From CAIUGU01 sp963819685 (GTDB taxonomy: Bacteria; Pseudomonadota; Gammaproteobacteria; Steroidobacterales; Steroidobacteraceae), in contig CAWFXI010000002.1 in NCBI GenBank assembly GCA_963819685.1, positions 62,001-126,000 on the forward strand: a stretch of DNA of 64,000 nucleotides, written 5' to 3'. Under the pieces are notes generated by a model. The model made no database searches. It was not told the DNA's origin and saw only the letters and a list, made by a program, of their open reading frames with translations. How positions within the stretch are numbered: the first letter of the stretch is position 1; the number at the start of each line of letters is the position of its first letter. Of the stretch, positions 9,322 through 18,311 are shown one piece after another. The position numbers and the translations under genes are program-made.

Positions 9322-9714
9322 CTACCTGTAGTCGGCGTAGCTCTTTTCTTCGACAATCTTCGAGCCCAGCTTGTCGTTGATGACGCGCTTCACCTGGGCC
9401 CGCTCGTCGTTCGTCACGTACACTGCCCGTGCGAGTTCGATGAACCTGGCATCAAACGCCCGGGCGCGCTCCTTGTCACGGATGTCGTCCTCGATCACCC
9501 ACAGTTGCTCGTTGATGTGCTTGAGTCGCGCCCACTCGGCGCTGATGTCGGTCGCCGAGTAATCAGAGGCCTGCCAGGTCGCTTTGAGCAGACCCAGTTC
9601 GTGCCGGACATTGGCGACCTTCTTTGCGTCCGTCATGCGCTCGGACTTGATCTCGAGGATGGTGATCTTGTCGATCAGCTCGCCCGGGCTGATGGGTACC
9701 TGGATTTCGGTCAC
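9322..9714 (-). CDS. DUF6165 family protein
   Basis: A 130-residue soluble protein, largely helical and charged, beginning with 'ISPGELIDKITILEIKSERM', the recognisable start of DUF6165. Function unknown. Members are often found beside glycosyltransferases and LPS genes, and here two glycosyltransferase genes lie directly upstream on the same strand (66 bases away), so an LPS-related role is possible. No signal peptide or membrane segment is visible. Confidence 0.75.
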   Translation of the reverse strand: MTEIQVPISPGELIDKITILEIKSERMTDAKKVANVRHELGLLKATWQASDYSATDISAEWARLKHINEQLWVIEDDIRDKERARAFDARFIELARAVYVTNDERAQVKRVINDKLGSKIVEEKSYADYR

Positions 9715-9779
9715 GCGCTACTCCATCCTTTTGCGATGCCAGTCAGTATATCGCGGGCGCTTGCTGGTCACTCAGCGGT

Positions 9780-10599
9780 TCAATGGCGCTCGATCCCGTG
9801 CTTTTTCAGCAGCCGGTGCGCGAGGTCGAGGGACTCCGGGTTGGTGCGCATTTCGTAATATCGCAAACGCTTGTAGACCGCGTAGTTCGCTGCTACATGG
9901 GCGACGATATAGCCGCGGGCCCCATCGAGAAAAGCGCGGCGCAGCACGTAGTCCTTGAAGAAAGTAGTCAGAAAGACAAAAGGGGCTTCCCACAAGCGCG
10001 GCGAGCGGCCACGATCCAGCCAGTCCCGTGCCTTGAGTTCCGAATACTTCAGCATCTTGAGCTGCTCGTGAACCAGCGTCGGGTTGTAGTAATGCCGGAA
10101 CGGCGCATCGAAGTGCTCGACGCGGCCCTCGAATCGCAGGGACTCGTGGACGCGGGCATCGGTCCAGCGGGCACGCCTGCGATGATAGAGGCGGGCAATC
10201 TTCTCGCCTACCATGGGCTTGTACCAGCGCATCGGTGCGCCGAGATACCACGCTTCGCGACGCAGAATCGCGCCGGCCGCATCCGAACCCATCAGCGCCG
10301 GCAAACGGGTCTTCAAGAGACCTGAGCAGCTCGGGAGACAGGCACTCATCCGCATCGAGGAACAGGATCCAGTCGTGCGACGCCACGGTGCTGGCGAAAT
10401 TGCGCTGCGGTCCAAAGCCCAGCCAGTCCTGATGGACGACACGGGCGCCGTGTCGTACTGCGATAGCGCAGGTCTCGTCGGTACTGCCACTGTCGATGAC
10501 GATTTTTTCTGCGGCAATGGACACACTGTCCAGGCAACGGCCGATGCTGTCGGCTTCGTTGTAGGTCATGACAAGCAGTGTCAGGGGCAGCGTTGCCAT
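9780..10599 (-). CDS. GT2 glycosyltransferase, LPS core (WaaE/KdtX-like), one +1 frameshift
   Basis: A family 2 glycosyltransferase of the WaaE type, which adds glucose to the LPS inner core. The start 'LTLLVMTYNEADSIGRCLDSV' and the DxD-like 'LFLDADE' are in the first frame. From about base 10300 downward the second frame carries 'LRREAWYLGAPMRWYKP', 'RRRARWTDARVHESL' and the C-terminal membrane-associated part. One extra base near 10296-10306 explains the shift; restored length is about 272 residues, normal for the family. Starts 4 bases after the stop of the upstream GT9 gene, forming an operon with it. The exact sugar and acceptor are not known. Confidence 0.82.
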
Positions 10600-10603
10600 C
10601 GCG

Positions 10604-11680
10604 TCACCGGGTTGGGGGGTATCGTGTCTGGTGAGTCAGGATGGCACTCAGCTTCTTGATGACTTCTTCAGGCTGAATCAGGTCCATCACGCCGGGTTCC
10701 TCGATTTTTGTGGTCCATGGAATTTCTGCCGCGGGCTTGTGCAGGAACTTGCGAGCTGCTGCATCGTAGCGATCCACACACCATTGCCTGCTGAGGTAAG
10801 GACCACTGCGGGCAGGGTTGGTGGCAGCATACAGGCCGATGACAGGAGTCCCCACGGCGGTTGCCATGTGCGCCGGGCCAGAGTCCGGAGTCAGCAGTGC
10901 TGTCGCCCGTGCAAGGGTGGCCAGCAGGGCTGGCAAGGTGTCTTTGCCAATCACGTCGGTGCAGGGTTCGTGCATGCTGGCGAGTATCGCATCGCCCACC
11001 TGTCGCTCAAGGGGACTCGGTCCCCCGCACAACAGGATCTTCAGGCCCAACATGCTGGCCGCATGGTCGGCGACCTTCGCGTAGTACTCCGGGCGCCAGT
11101 TGCGCGCCTTGTGACTGGAGCAGGGGCTGATGACCAGCGTGGGCTGGCCCTCGGGAATGACGCGCGCCGCGTGCTCGAGTGCCTCCCTTCCGACCGGAAT
11201 ATCCCATCTCAGGAGCCGGTCATGGACGCCAACGTGGTCGGCAAAGCCGAACAGCCCGTCCAGTACATGCTGGCGCTCGGAGCGACGAATGCGGTCGTTG
11301 GTGAACAGCCATTGCAGTTCACGGGCACGGGTTCGATCGAAGCCCAGCTTGATGCGTGCCGGGATCAGAGCGCTTGCAACGCTGGCGCGAAGTGCGAGCT
11401 GCATATGCATGAGCAGGTCGAAATGGCGACCCCGCATGGCGCGGCGCAGGTCCAGATACGCGCGGAATCCCTGTTTCTTGTCGAAGACGATGAACTCGAT
11501 TTCCGGTATGCCCTTGAGCAGCCGGGCCTCCAGTTTGCCGATCACCCAGGTAAACCGGGTGTCGGGCCACGCCTGCTGCAGCGTGCGCACGACGGCAAGC
11601 ACATGGCAGACATCGCCGATCGCGGACAGGCGCAGGATGCAGACTTCGCGGGGCGGGGTGGTAAACAGGGTGTTATCCAG
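10604..11680 (-). CDS. GT9 heptosyltransferase-family glycosyltransferase
   Basis: A GT-B fold enzyme of the heptosyltransferase family, which transfers heptose to the LPS inner core from ADP-heptose at the membrane inner face. The N-terminal signature 'ILRLSAIGDVCH', 'CSSHKARNWRPEYYAKV', and 'LTPDSGPAHMATAVGTPVIGLY' (sugar-nucleotide site) are all present. The start is a problem: the first conventional start is a GTG at 11602, which would remove 'RLSAIGD'. The frame stays open to a TGA at 11687-11689, and a CTG at 11680 (reading LDNTLFTTPP) is the only sensible upstream start. I use 11680 as the likely start, with a rare CTG or a base error. About 358 residues. Confidence 0.82.
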   Translation of the reverse strand: MDNTLFTTPPREVCILRLSAIGDVCHVLAVVRTLQQAWPDTRFTWVIGKLEARLLKGIPEIEFIVFDKKQGFRAYLDLRRAMRGRHFDLLMHMQLALRASVASALIPARIKLGFDRTRARELQWLFTNDRIRRSERQHVLDGLFGFADHVGVHDRLLRWDIPVGREALEHAARVIPEGQPTLVISPCSSHKARNWRPEYYAKVADHAASMLGLKILLCGGPSPLERQVGDAILASMHEPCTDVIGKDTLPALLATLARATALLTPDSGPAHMATAVGTPVIGLYAATNPARSGPYLSRQWCVDRYDAAARKFLHKPAAEIPWTTKIEEPGVMDLIQPEEVIKKLSAILTHQTRYPPTR

Positions 11681-11801
11681 AAAGGGTCACTGGCTTGTTG
11701 TTATCGTTCAGGCTCAAGAACCCGAAGGTTTCGTCGCTGCCGTGTGTACGCGACAATACAGTCAATCATGAAGCTGAACACATCGTATTCCGGACCCGAC
11801 C

Positions 11802-12533
11802 ATGAGTGAAGGCCAGATTCGGACTGCAGTCGGGGGCATCCTATACGATGACTCCCGCGTGGTTAAGCCCGACGACGGGTTGTTCACTCGAGAATATTGG
11901 GCCAATCGCAGCGAAACGGCCGCTGGTGGCCGAGGGCAGGTGGTGTTCATCCGTGATGGGAGCCGGCGCTGGGTGCTGAGGCACTACCTGAGGGGCGGCT
12001 TCATCGCCAGGTGGGTCACCGATTCCTACCTGTGGCTGGGCGAGGACAGAACCCGGTCGTTTCGTGAATGGCGGTTACTGTCGCTGCTGCACAGCGAAGG
12101 CTTCCCGGTCCCTGCCCCGGTGGCCGCACGGTATGTGCGCTCGGGCTGCGTTTACCGTGGAGACCTGATCACCGAAGAACTTCCCGAGACTCGCACCCTG
12201 GCCGATCGGATCACGGGCGCCGCGTTGCCAGACACTCTGTGGGAGGAGATCGGCCGGATCATCGGGCGCCTGCATCGGCGTGGCGTTCATCACGTCGATC
12301 TGAACGCGCACAACTTGCTGCTCGGCGCCGATGAACGTGTCCATGTCATCGACTTCGACCGGGCGAGGGTCAGACCACACGGTCCCTGGACTGAGCAGGT
12401 GCTTGAGCGGCTCAAACGCTCGCTGGAGAAGGTGAAGGGGCAGCGCGTCGATGTGAGGTTTGGTGAGGCGGAATGGGCGGCAGTGATGGTTGGATATAGG
12501 GGCGGTGGCAAGGGGATAGGGGATAGGGGATAG
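11802..12533 (+). CDS. kdkA: 3-deoxy-D-manno-octulosonic acid (Kdo) kinase
   Basis: A 243-residue kinase of the KdkA/RfaP/Rio-like fold. It phosphorylates Kdo in lipid A-linked inner core at O-4. The catalytic loop 'HHVDLNAHNLLL' and the metal-binding 'IDFDRAR' are clear. Divergent from the GT9 gene, with about 120 bases between. The last seven codons (KGIGDRG and stop) are made of the GGGGATA heptads of the intergenic element, so the protein tail is repeat-derived. The downstream lipid A acyltransferase, running the opposite way, ends in the same seven residues because the repeat is palindromic. Confidence 0.88.
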   Translation: MSEGQIRTAVGGILYDDSRVVKPDDGLFTREYWANRSETAAGGRGQVVFIRDGSRRWVLRHYLRGGFIARWVTDSYLWLGEDRTRSFREWRLLSLLHSEGFPVPAPVAARYVRSGCVYRGDLITEELPETRTLADRITGAALPDTLWEEIGRIIGRLHRRGVHHVDLNAHNLLLGADERVHVIDFDRARVRPHGPWTEQVLERLKRSLEKVKGQRVDVRFGEAEWAAVMVGYRGGGKGIGDRG

Positions 12534-12588
12534 ACCAGGAACAAGGCACCTCCTGAGCCTTTCACTATCCCCTATCCCCTATCCCCTT
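12510..12588. repeat. Heptad inverted element A (GGGGATA units), bidirectional terminator-like
   Basis: Two arms of three GGGGATA / TATCCCC units form a perfect 24-bp inverted repeat (12510-12533 and 12565-12588) around a 31-base loop. It lies exactly between convergent kdkA and lpxL, and both stop codons (TAG) are at the inner arm edges. The structure could end transcription in both directions, and the right arm is followed by T-rich sequence. It belongs to a family of elements with 7-bp period described in the findings. Confidence 0.9.
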
Positions 12589-13512
12589 TTCCCTCTTGTA
12601 GTAGTCCGGGTAATCAGGCGTAGTGCCTTTGAAGCGACGGTGGATCCACAGGTACTGGTCTGGAACCCTCTCAATCTGGGCTTCGATGAGGCGATTGAAC
12701 CTCAAGGCATCGACGGCGGGGTCGTCGCTCGGGAAGCCTGCAAGGGCTGGCTGAATGACCATCCGATAGCCCTTGCCGCCCGGGAGGCGCTCAGGAAAAT
12801 AGGGAAGCACTGCCGCACCCGTCAGCTTTGCCAGCCGCGACGTCGCTGTATTGGTTGCGGCGGGAATACCGAAGAACTCCACCATCTCCGCACCCTTCTT
12901 GCGATACGCCTGGTCTGGCGCGTACCACACGACCTCATTGGCCTTGAGCGCACTGATCAGCGTGCGGATGTCATCCCGCGGAATGGCGCGCTTCGCGTGC
13001 CTGCCGCGGTTTTCCTTCAGAAAGTGTTCCAGCACAGCGTTCTTCGTCGGCCGGTACATGATGCTGGTCGGGCGGCGGGCGCAGATCGCGCGCGCACCGA
13101 TCTCGAGGGTCGTAAAGTGAGCGCTCAGCAGGATCGCGCCCCGGCCGCCGCCAAGCGCAGCATCGAGGTGTTCAAGTCCTTCGACCTCCGTCAGTGCAAG
13201 AATCCGTTGCTCGGAACTCCACCACGTGATGCCGGTTTCGAACAGGCCTAACCCTAAGCTCAGAAAATGCCTGGCAAGCAGTGCTTCGCGTTCCTGTGGG
13301 GATAGCGCCGGATAACACAGTTCCAGGTTGCGGCGGGCGATGCGCTTGAATCCGGTCGGCACCCAGAACAGCAGTCGCCCGAGGCTACGGCCGAGCCATG
13401 ACTGCAAGGCATAGGGCAGGGGTTCGAATACCCGCAGCAACGCCAGCGCAGCCCACGTGGGCCAGTATCGTGGCGAGAGGCGTGAGGCCATGCCGGATTT
13501 GGGCGCAGTCAT
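12565..13512 (-). CDS. Lipid A biosynthesis acyltransferase (LpxL/HtrB family)
   Basis: A membrane-anchored late acyltransferase, about 315 residues, that adds a secondary acyl chain to Kdo-lipid A. The hallmark H-x4-D/E motif is 'LSAHFTTLEIG', with 'PTSIMYRP', 'RGRHAKRAIPRDDIRTLI', 'EVVWYAPDQ' and 'ATSRLAKLTGAAVLPYFPER' following. The ATG at 13512 overlaps the stop of the upstream paralogue (ATGA), so the two are cotranscribed. The C-terminus reads into the heptad repeat (EKGIGDRG). Whether it acts as LpxL, LpxM or LpxP cannot be told. Confidence 0.88.
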   Translation of the reverse strand: MTAPKSGMASRLSPRYWPTWAALALLRVFEPLPYALQSWLGRSLGRLLFWVPTGFKRIARRNLELCYPALSPQEREALLARHFLSLGLGLFETGITWWSSEQRILALTEVEGLEHLDAALGGGRGAILLSAHFTTLEIGARAICARRPTSIMYRPTKNAVLEHFLKENRGRHAKRAIPRDDIRTLISALKANEVVWYAPDQAYRKKGAEMVEFFGIPAATNTATSRLAKLTGAAVLPYFPERLPGGKGYRMVIQPALAGFPSDDPAVDALRFNRLIEAQIERVPDQYLWIHRRFKGTTPDYPDYYKREKGIGDRG

Positions 13513-14474
13513 CGGTAGATGTCGCCGTTGGGTCCCGCCAGTTTGAAGCGCTTGTAGCTCCACAAGTACTGCTCGGGGCAGCGGCGCACGTGGGCTTCGA
13601 TCAGAGCATGAAAGCGCTGTGCGTCCGCGATGGGATCTGCAGACGGAAAGTCATTGAGCGCTTCGCCAATCCGCATGACATAGCCCGATCCATCGGCGAG
13701 CCGCTCTGGAAAGTAGGGCAACACCCTCGCACCTGAAATGCGTGCCAGCCTCGACGTGGCGATATTGGTGGCGGCGGGTTGCCCGAAGAACGGCACGATG
13801 GCACTCATTTTTTCCGTATAGCGCTGGTCCGGCGCGTACCACACCGTCAGGTTCCCGGAGAGGCTGCGCAGGATATCGCGTACCTGGTCGCTGGCAATCG
13901 CGCGCACGGCATGTCGGCCGCGGCTGCGTCGGGCAAATTCCGCAATGAGGGGATTCTGCGGAACCATGTACATGATGCTCGTTGGCGTATGCATCGTCAG
14001 CGCCCGGGCCCCCATCTCGAGGCACGTGAAATGAGCGCTGAGCAGAATGGCGCCTTTGCCCTCCTTGAGCGCGCGGTCAAGGTGTTCCTTGCCTTCGATC
14101 CGGATCCATGGAGTGAGGCGTGCATCGCTTGCCCACCAGACCAGCCCGGTTTCGAATACTGCGCAGCCGAGGGCTTCGAAATGACGCCGTACCAGCCGCT
14201 GTTGTGCGGCAGCATCAAGTTCCGGAAGGCACAACGCGATGTTGATCCGCGCGATGCGTTTCTCGCGGCGGCTGACGACATGGGCGACCCGGCCGAGTCC
14301 CCGCCCACAGGCCAGGATCAGCGGAAAGGGCAGCAGCAGGACCAGACGAATGCACGCCAGGCCCAGCCAGACCGGCCAGTAACGGGGACCGAGAAAGCGA
14401 TTCAGGGAGGTCGACGTCGGGAATCTGGCGGTTGGGACATGCAGGTATGAAGTCAGCGGTACCGAATATCGCAT
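13509..14474 (-). CDS. Lipid A biosynthesis acyltransferase, second paralogue
   Basis: About 321 residues, same family as the next gene: 'LSAHFTCLEMG' (H-x4-E), 'PTSIMYMVPQ', 'RGRHAVRAI', 'LTVWYAPDQRYTEK' and 'ATSRLARISGARVLPYFPER'. The two neighbours are probably an old tandem duplication that now adds different acyl chains. If ATG 14474 is the start, it overlaps the oppositely directed waaA start by two bases in the palindrome GCATGC; the first ~30 residues (TSYLHVPTARFPTST) are not family-like, so a start further in is also possible. Confidence 0.86.
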   Translation of the reverse strand: MRYSVPLTSYLHVPTARFPTSTSLNRFLGPRYWPVWLGLACIRLVLLLPFPLILACGRGLGRVAHVVSRREKRIARINIALCLPELDAAAQQRLVRRHFEALGCAVFETGLVWWASDARLTPWIRIEGKEHLDRALKEGKGAILLSAHFTCLEMGARALTMHTPTSIMYMVPQNPLIAEFARRSRGRHAVRAIASDQVRDILRSLSGNLTVWYAPDQRYTEKMSAIVPFFGQPAATNIATSRLARISGARVLPYFPERLADGSGYVMRIGEALNDFPSADPIADAQRFHALIEAHVRRCPEQYLWSYKRFKLAGPNGDIYR

Positions 14475-15742
14475 GCGCTTCCTCTATTCCCTGCTGATGT
14501 ATGTCGCCGCGCCGCTTGCCTTCCTGGTCCAGCTCGGGCGTGGGCTGCGAGGATCGCAGCTACTGGGAACGGGCCGGAGAGCGCTTCGGTTTTGTACCGC
14601 ATTTTGCAGCCCCCACGGTGTGGGTCCATGCCGTTTCAGTCGGTGAAGTGCGGGCAGCCGCGATTCTGATACCGCGCCTCATGGAGCGTTGGCCCGGATT
14701 GCCGATTGTGGTGACCACCACCACCCCAACGGGGGCCAGACAGGTTCGTGACCTGCTTGCAGGTAAAGTCAGCCACTGTTACCTGCCCTTCGATCTGCCA
14801 GGCGCGGTGAACCGGTTCCTTGCCCGCGTGCAGCCACGAGCCGGCATCATCATGGAGACCGAGCTCTGGCCAAATCTCTACCTTGCATGTGGCAGGCGCG
14901 GGATTCCGCTGACGATCGCGAGTGCCAGGCTGTCGGCGCGCTCGGTAACGCGATATCAGCGGCTGTCGGGACTGCTGCGCCAGGTCTTTGCTGGCGATGT
15001 GACCGTGGCCGCGCAATCGGCTACCGATGCGCAGCGCTATGTCGCGATCGGTGCCGATCCGGGAAAGACTCATGTCACCGGCAACGTGAAATTCGACCTG
15101 ACCGTGCCCGACAGCATTCGTGTCGAGGGTCGGTCTTTGCGTGCTGGCATGGTGGGCATTGGTCCCGTCTGGATAGCAGGAAGCACCCGCGACGGCGAAG
15201 AGGAGGTGCTGCTCGATGCGCACGATATCGTTCGCGCCCGGCAGCCCACCGCGCTGTTGATTCTCGTGCCCCGTCATCCGCAGCGGTTCGCGGAAGTTCA
15301 AACGCTGCTGACCCGACGTGCGCTTGCGTACGTCACGCGCTCAAGCAAGGCGCCAGTAAAGCCGGAAACTGCCGTCCTGCTGATCGATACGCTGGGGGAG
15401 TTGATGAGCTTCTACGCGGCTGCCGATGTTGCCTTCGTGGGCGGCACGCTGGTGCCCATCGGCGGGCACAATCTGCTGGAGCCGGCGGCGCTGGGGCTAC
15501 CCGTGCTGACGGGGCCGCATGTCTTCAACGCGCCGGAAGCAGCCAGATTGCTGCTCGATGCGGGCGCGGCCATCGAGGTTCATTCTGCCGAGGAGATTGC
15601 TGTCACCGTCCTCAGGTTGTTTGACGATGCTGCAGAGCGCAGACGTCGGGGCGATGCGGGGCAGCGCGTAATCGAGGAAAATCGTGGGGCGGTAGAGAGG
15701 GTGCTGAAGATCGTGGAGGCGGCGTTGCGTGTGAAGGCGTGA
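14473..15742 (+). CDS. waaA: 3-deoxy-D-manno-octulosonic acid transferase, one +1 frameshift near the start
   Basis: Kdo transferase (KdtA), adding Kdo from CMP-Kdo to lipid IVA at the inner membrane. The N-terminal anchor 'MRFLYSLLMYVAAPLAFLVQL' begins at ATG 14473 in one frame, and the rest (DRSYWERAGERFGFVP, 'VHAVSVGEVRAA', 'METELWPNLY', 'VGGTLVPIGGHNLLEPAALG') continues in the next frame. One extra base at about 14549-14552 (CGAGGATCG) accounts for it; removal gives about 422 residues, the usual length. As waaA is essential or nearly so in most Gram-negatives and no second copy is seen, an assembly error is the likely cause. The C-terminal codons lie in an inverted repeat. Confidence 0.88.
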
Positions 15743-15819
15743 TGTACGTGATTTCTGCGGCTTGCGGGAAGGTAATACCACTGTCAAATCACGCGCGGCC
15801 GACGACATCACGCCTTCAC
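15731..15819. repeat. Inverted element B between waaA and tolC
   Basis: A perfect 15-bp inverted repeat (15731-15745 GTGAAGGCGTGATGT, partner 15805-15819) with a 59-base loop, between the convergent waaA and tolC. The left arm covers the last codons and stop of waaA. Around the right arm, CGTGA-type units recur with a period of 8 rather than 7, so it is only loosely related to the heptad elements. A bidirectional terminator role is plausible. Confidence 0.7.
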
Positions 15820-15841
15820 GTCATCACGTCGTCTCGCTCTC

Positions 15842-17215
15842 TCATTCCCTCAGCCACTTGTTCATTTCAACCAGATCGTCGCGCGACAGTGTGCCGGCCG
15901 CGAGCCGCAACTGGATGATGCTGAGGATGTAGTTGTACTTGGCGCCGGCATAGTTGGTTTCGGCAGTGAGCAGTTGGCGCTGGGCATCCAGCACGTCGAC
16001 CGTGGTGCGCGTACCGACCTCGAAGCCGGCCTGGGAAGCCTCCAGTGCGGTGCGGCTCGATTCCACGGCCTGGCGCAGCGCCTGGACCCGCGAGATGTTG
16101 CTGTTGACCCCGAGATAGGCATCACGGGTGGCACGCTCGGTTTCACGTGCGGTACGTTCCAGCCTTTCGCGTGCGGCCCGATACCTGTACACCTGCTCGC
16201 GTACCCTGGATGAAACCGCGCCACCCGCATAAATCGGTATGGTCAGCTGCAGCTGGATCGAGTCCTGCAGGATGTCGCTGTTTGCGGGGGATGCCAGTCC
16301 GTTGTTCACCTGGTCGGCATCCTGCACGTTGTTGAAACGTGTGCCGATCAGATCCAGCGTGGGATAGTGACCGGTCTGCGCGTTGTTCACGCCTTCCTTG
16401 GCGATGTCTGCGCCGAGGCGACTCGAGATCAGGCTCAGGTTCTGCTCCATCGCTGCAGAGACCCATTGATCTTCGCTCGCCGGGCTCGGGCTGTTGAGTG
16501 GCATGTCTTCGCCGGGCGCCGCGAGGGTCGTGTACAGCTCGCCGGTCAGTTCGCGCAGCAGTTCCTGGTTGGTTGCAAGTGTGCGCTTGGCTTCGATGAC
16601 AGCTGCCCGCGCGTTGTCGGCCGCGGCGCGCGATTCCTGCACGTCGGTAATGGCAGTCAGGCCGACTTCAAAGCGCTGCTCCGCCTGCTCGAGCTGCCGG
16701 TTGACTGCCGTCGTCGCGCCTTCGAGCGCAGAGAGCGAATCCCTGGCTGCCAGCACGTTGAAGTAACGCTGGGATACCCGAAACACGAGGTTCTGCTCGG
16801 CAGCCTGGAAATCGGCTTCAGCCTGCGCGACCTGTGCATCTGCTCGCCGCAGGGCCACCCAGCGGTCCCAGCGGAACACGGGCTGCGTCAGCTGAATCTG
16901 GTATTGCTTGATCGTTGCGTCGATGGTCTGCGTGGTGACACCCACGACGGGGAAGCCGTTGACGACGGCGAGCGTGCTGTTCTCGCCTTCCTGATCGCGT
17001 TCGATATAGTTGCCGGAGACGTTGAGTGTCGGCAACAGTCCGGCGATCGCCTGGGGCTTGGCTTCCAGCGTTGCCAGCCGCGTGGCTTCGGCTTCACGGA
17101 TTTGCGGATCGCTCTGCAATGCACGCTGGTAGACCTCGACGAGATCCGCACCGTGGGCAAAAGGCGTTGCCAACGTCAGGGCGAGGCTGAGCGCGTAGCG
17201 CAATGTCTTTCTCAT
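15842..17215 (-). CDS. tolC: Outer membrane efflux protein, TolC family
   Basis: A 457-residue outer-membrane channel for type I secretion and RND/MFS efflux pumps. A signal peptide (MRKTLRYALSLALTLATPFAHG) is followed by 'ADLVEVYQRALQSDPQI', the standard TolC start, and two related halves with long coiled-coil helices; 'GTRTTVDVLDAQRQLLTAETNYAGAKYNYI' is the typical C-terminal signature. ATG 17215 has AAAGGA about 9 bases upstream. It is last in the order pcm-rhodanese-tolC, which is conserved among gammaproteobacteria. Confidence 0.92.
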   Translation of the reverse strand: MRKTLRYALSLALTLATPFAHGADLVEVYQRALQSDPQIREAEATRLATLEAKPQAIAGLLPTLNVSGNYIERDQEGENSTLAVVNGFPVVGVTTQTIDATIKQYQIQLTQPVFRWDRWVALRRADAQVAQAEADFQAAEQNLVFRVSQRYFNVLAARDSLSALEGATTAVNRQLEQAEQRFEVGLTAITDVQESRAAADNARAAVIEAKRTLATNQELLRELTGELYTTLAAPGEDMPLNSPSPASEDQWVSAAMEQNLSLISSRLGADIAKEGVNNAQTGHYPTLDLIGTRFNNVQDADQVNNGLASPANSDILQDSIQLQLTIPIYAGGAVSSRVREQVYRYRAARERLERTARETERATRDAYLGVNSNISRVQALRQAVESSRTALEASQAGFEVGTRTTVDVLDAQRQLLTAETNYAGAKYNYILSIIQLRLAAGTLSRDDLVEMNKWLRE

Positions 17216-17290
17216 CGGAATTTGTCCTTTGGGAACCTCAGCCCGCGGGCTGGTCAATCAACATTCAGCAGGCAATATTCAGCAGGATAT

Positions 17291-17611
17291 TCAGTAGGTC
17301 GGCAGGCCGGGATCGACATCCCTTGACCACGCGAGAATGCCGCCCGTCAGATTCGCTGCCCGAAAGCCCTGCTGTTGCAGCAGTCGCGCGACCTCCAGAC
17401 TGCGCCGGCCTGAGCGGCACAGCACGACGGTTTCCACCGATCGATCCAGTTCACCCAGGCGCTCGGGCACCTCATTCATCGGGATGTGCAGGATTCCGGG
17501 GACGCTCACGATACCCAGCTCCCAGGCTTCGCGCACGTCAAGAAGCGTCAAGTTTTCTCCGCTTTCCCGACGGGCGATGAATTCGGCGGGGGTAATCTCT
17601 GGAATGCTCAA
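17291..17611 (-). CDS. Rhodanese-like sulfurtransferase domain protein
   Basis: A single rhodanese domain of about 106 residues: 'LLDVREAWELGIVSVPGILHIPMNEVPER' and the active-site loop 'VVLCRSGRRSLEVARLL' with the catalytic Cys. Sulfur donor and acceptor unknown. I chose a TTG start at 17611 (reading MSIPEITPAEFIARR) because it matches where the domain begins; no ATG in frame fits. It sits between pcm and tolC on the same strand, with 75 bases to tolC and 34 to pcm. Confidence 0.82.
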   Translation of the reverse strand: MSIPEITPAEFIARRESGENLTLLDVREAWELGIVSVPGILHIPMNEVPERLGELDRSVETVVLCRSGRRSLEVARLLQQQGFRAANLTGGILAWSRDVDPGLPTY

Positions 17612-17645
17612 GGGCGTATCCTGGTTGGGCCCGGATTTCGCGGAT

Positions 17646-18311
17646 TCAGAACACGAACCGCGAAGGGCGGTGTGAGTTGACCAGCGCCGGTATGGAAGTT
17701 TCGAACAGGCTGACGCGGGACCATTCACTAGCCCCGGTTCTGGTTACTTGCCACGCTTCCATGACAGGAGCTTCCCCAACGACGATGAACAACCGGCCGC
17801 CGGGCTTGAGTGCTTTCTCGAAGCGATCGTCGTAGACCGGCAATGAACTCGAGACTGCGATGGCGTCGTAGCGTTCCGACTCGGTGAGCCGGGTGGCATC
17901 GCCCTGCTCAACAACGACATTGTTGGCTGCGAACTCCAGCAGATTGCGCGTGGCCAGTTCCGCGAGATCCGCGTGGATCTCGATCGACCGGACGCGTGCG
18001 GCAAGACGGCCGAGGCAGGCAGCAAGGAAGCCGCTACCGCTGCCGATATCCAGCACGGTGTCGGTGAGCTTCAGCGCAAGGGCCTGCAGGATCCGGCCAT
18101 CCACTTTCGGCGGCAACATGACTTCACCATGCCCGAGTGGAATGGGCGCGTCGGCGAAGGCGAGGTTGTTGAATCCGGCAGGCACGAAGGCTTCGCGGCG
18201 AACCTTGCGGAGCACGGCGAGTACCTGGGGGTCGAGTACGTCCCAGGCGCGCACCTGCTGCTCAACCATCTGCTCACGAGCGACTTCAATGTTCGTGTTG
18301 ACCAGGCTCAT
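17646..18311 (-). CDS. pcm: Protein-L-isoaspartate O-methyltransferase family protein
   Basis: A 221-residue SAM-dependent methyltransferase. 'MVEQQVRAWDVLDPQVLAVL', 'REAFVP', and the SAM-binding motif 'VLDIGSGSGFLAACLGRLA' identify the Pcm family. Members before rhodanese-tolC often lack tight matches to canonical Pcm (the usual 'TVSAPHMHA'-type motif is here replaced by 'IPLGHGEVMLPPKV'), so the substrate may not be isoaspartate. First gene of the minus-strand unit. Confidence 0.82.
   Translation of the reverse strand: MSLVNTNIEVAREQMVEQQVRAWDVLDPQVLAVLRKVRREAFVPAGFNNLAFADAPIPLGHGEVMLPPKVDGRILQALALKLTDTVLDIGSGSGFLAACLGRLAARVRSIEIHADLAELATRNLLEFAANNVVVEQGDATRLTESERYDAIAVSSSLPVYDDRFEKALKPGGRLFIVVGEAPVMEAWQVTRTGASEWSRVSLFETSIPALVNSHRPSRFVF

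Noticed and set aside
10568..11809. 413-residue plus-strand frame over the GT9 gene
   Set aside because: Antisense to clear heptosyltransferase motifs; no protein-like pattern.
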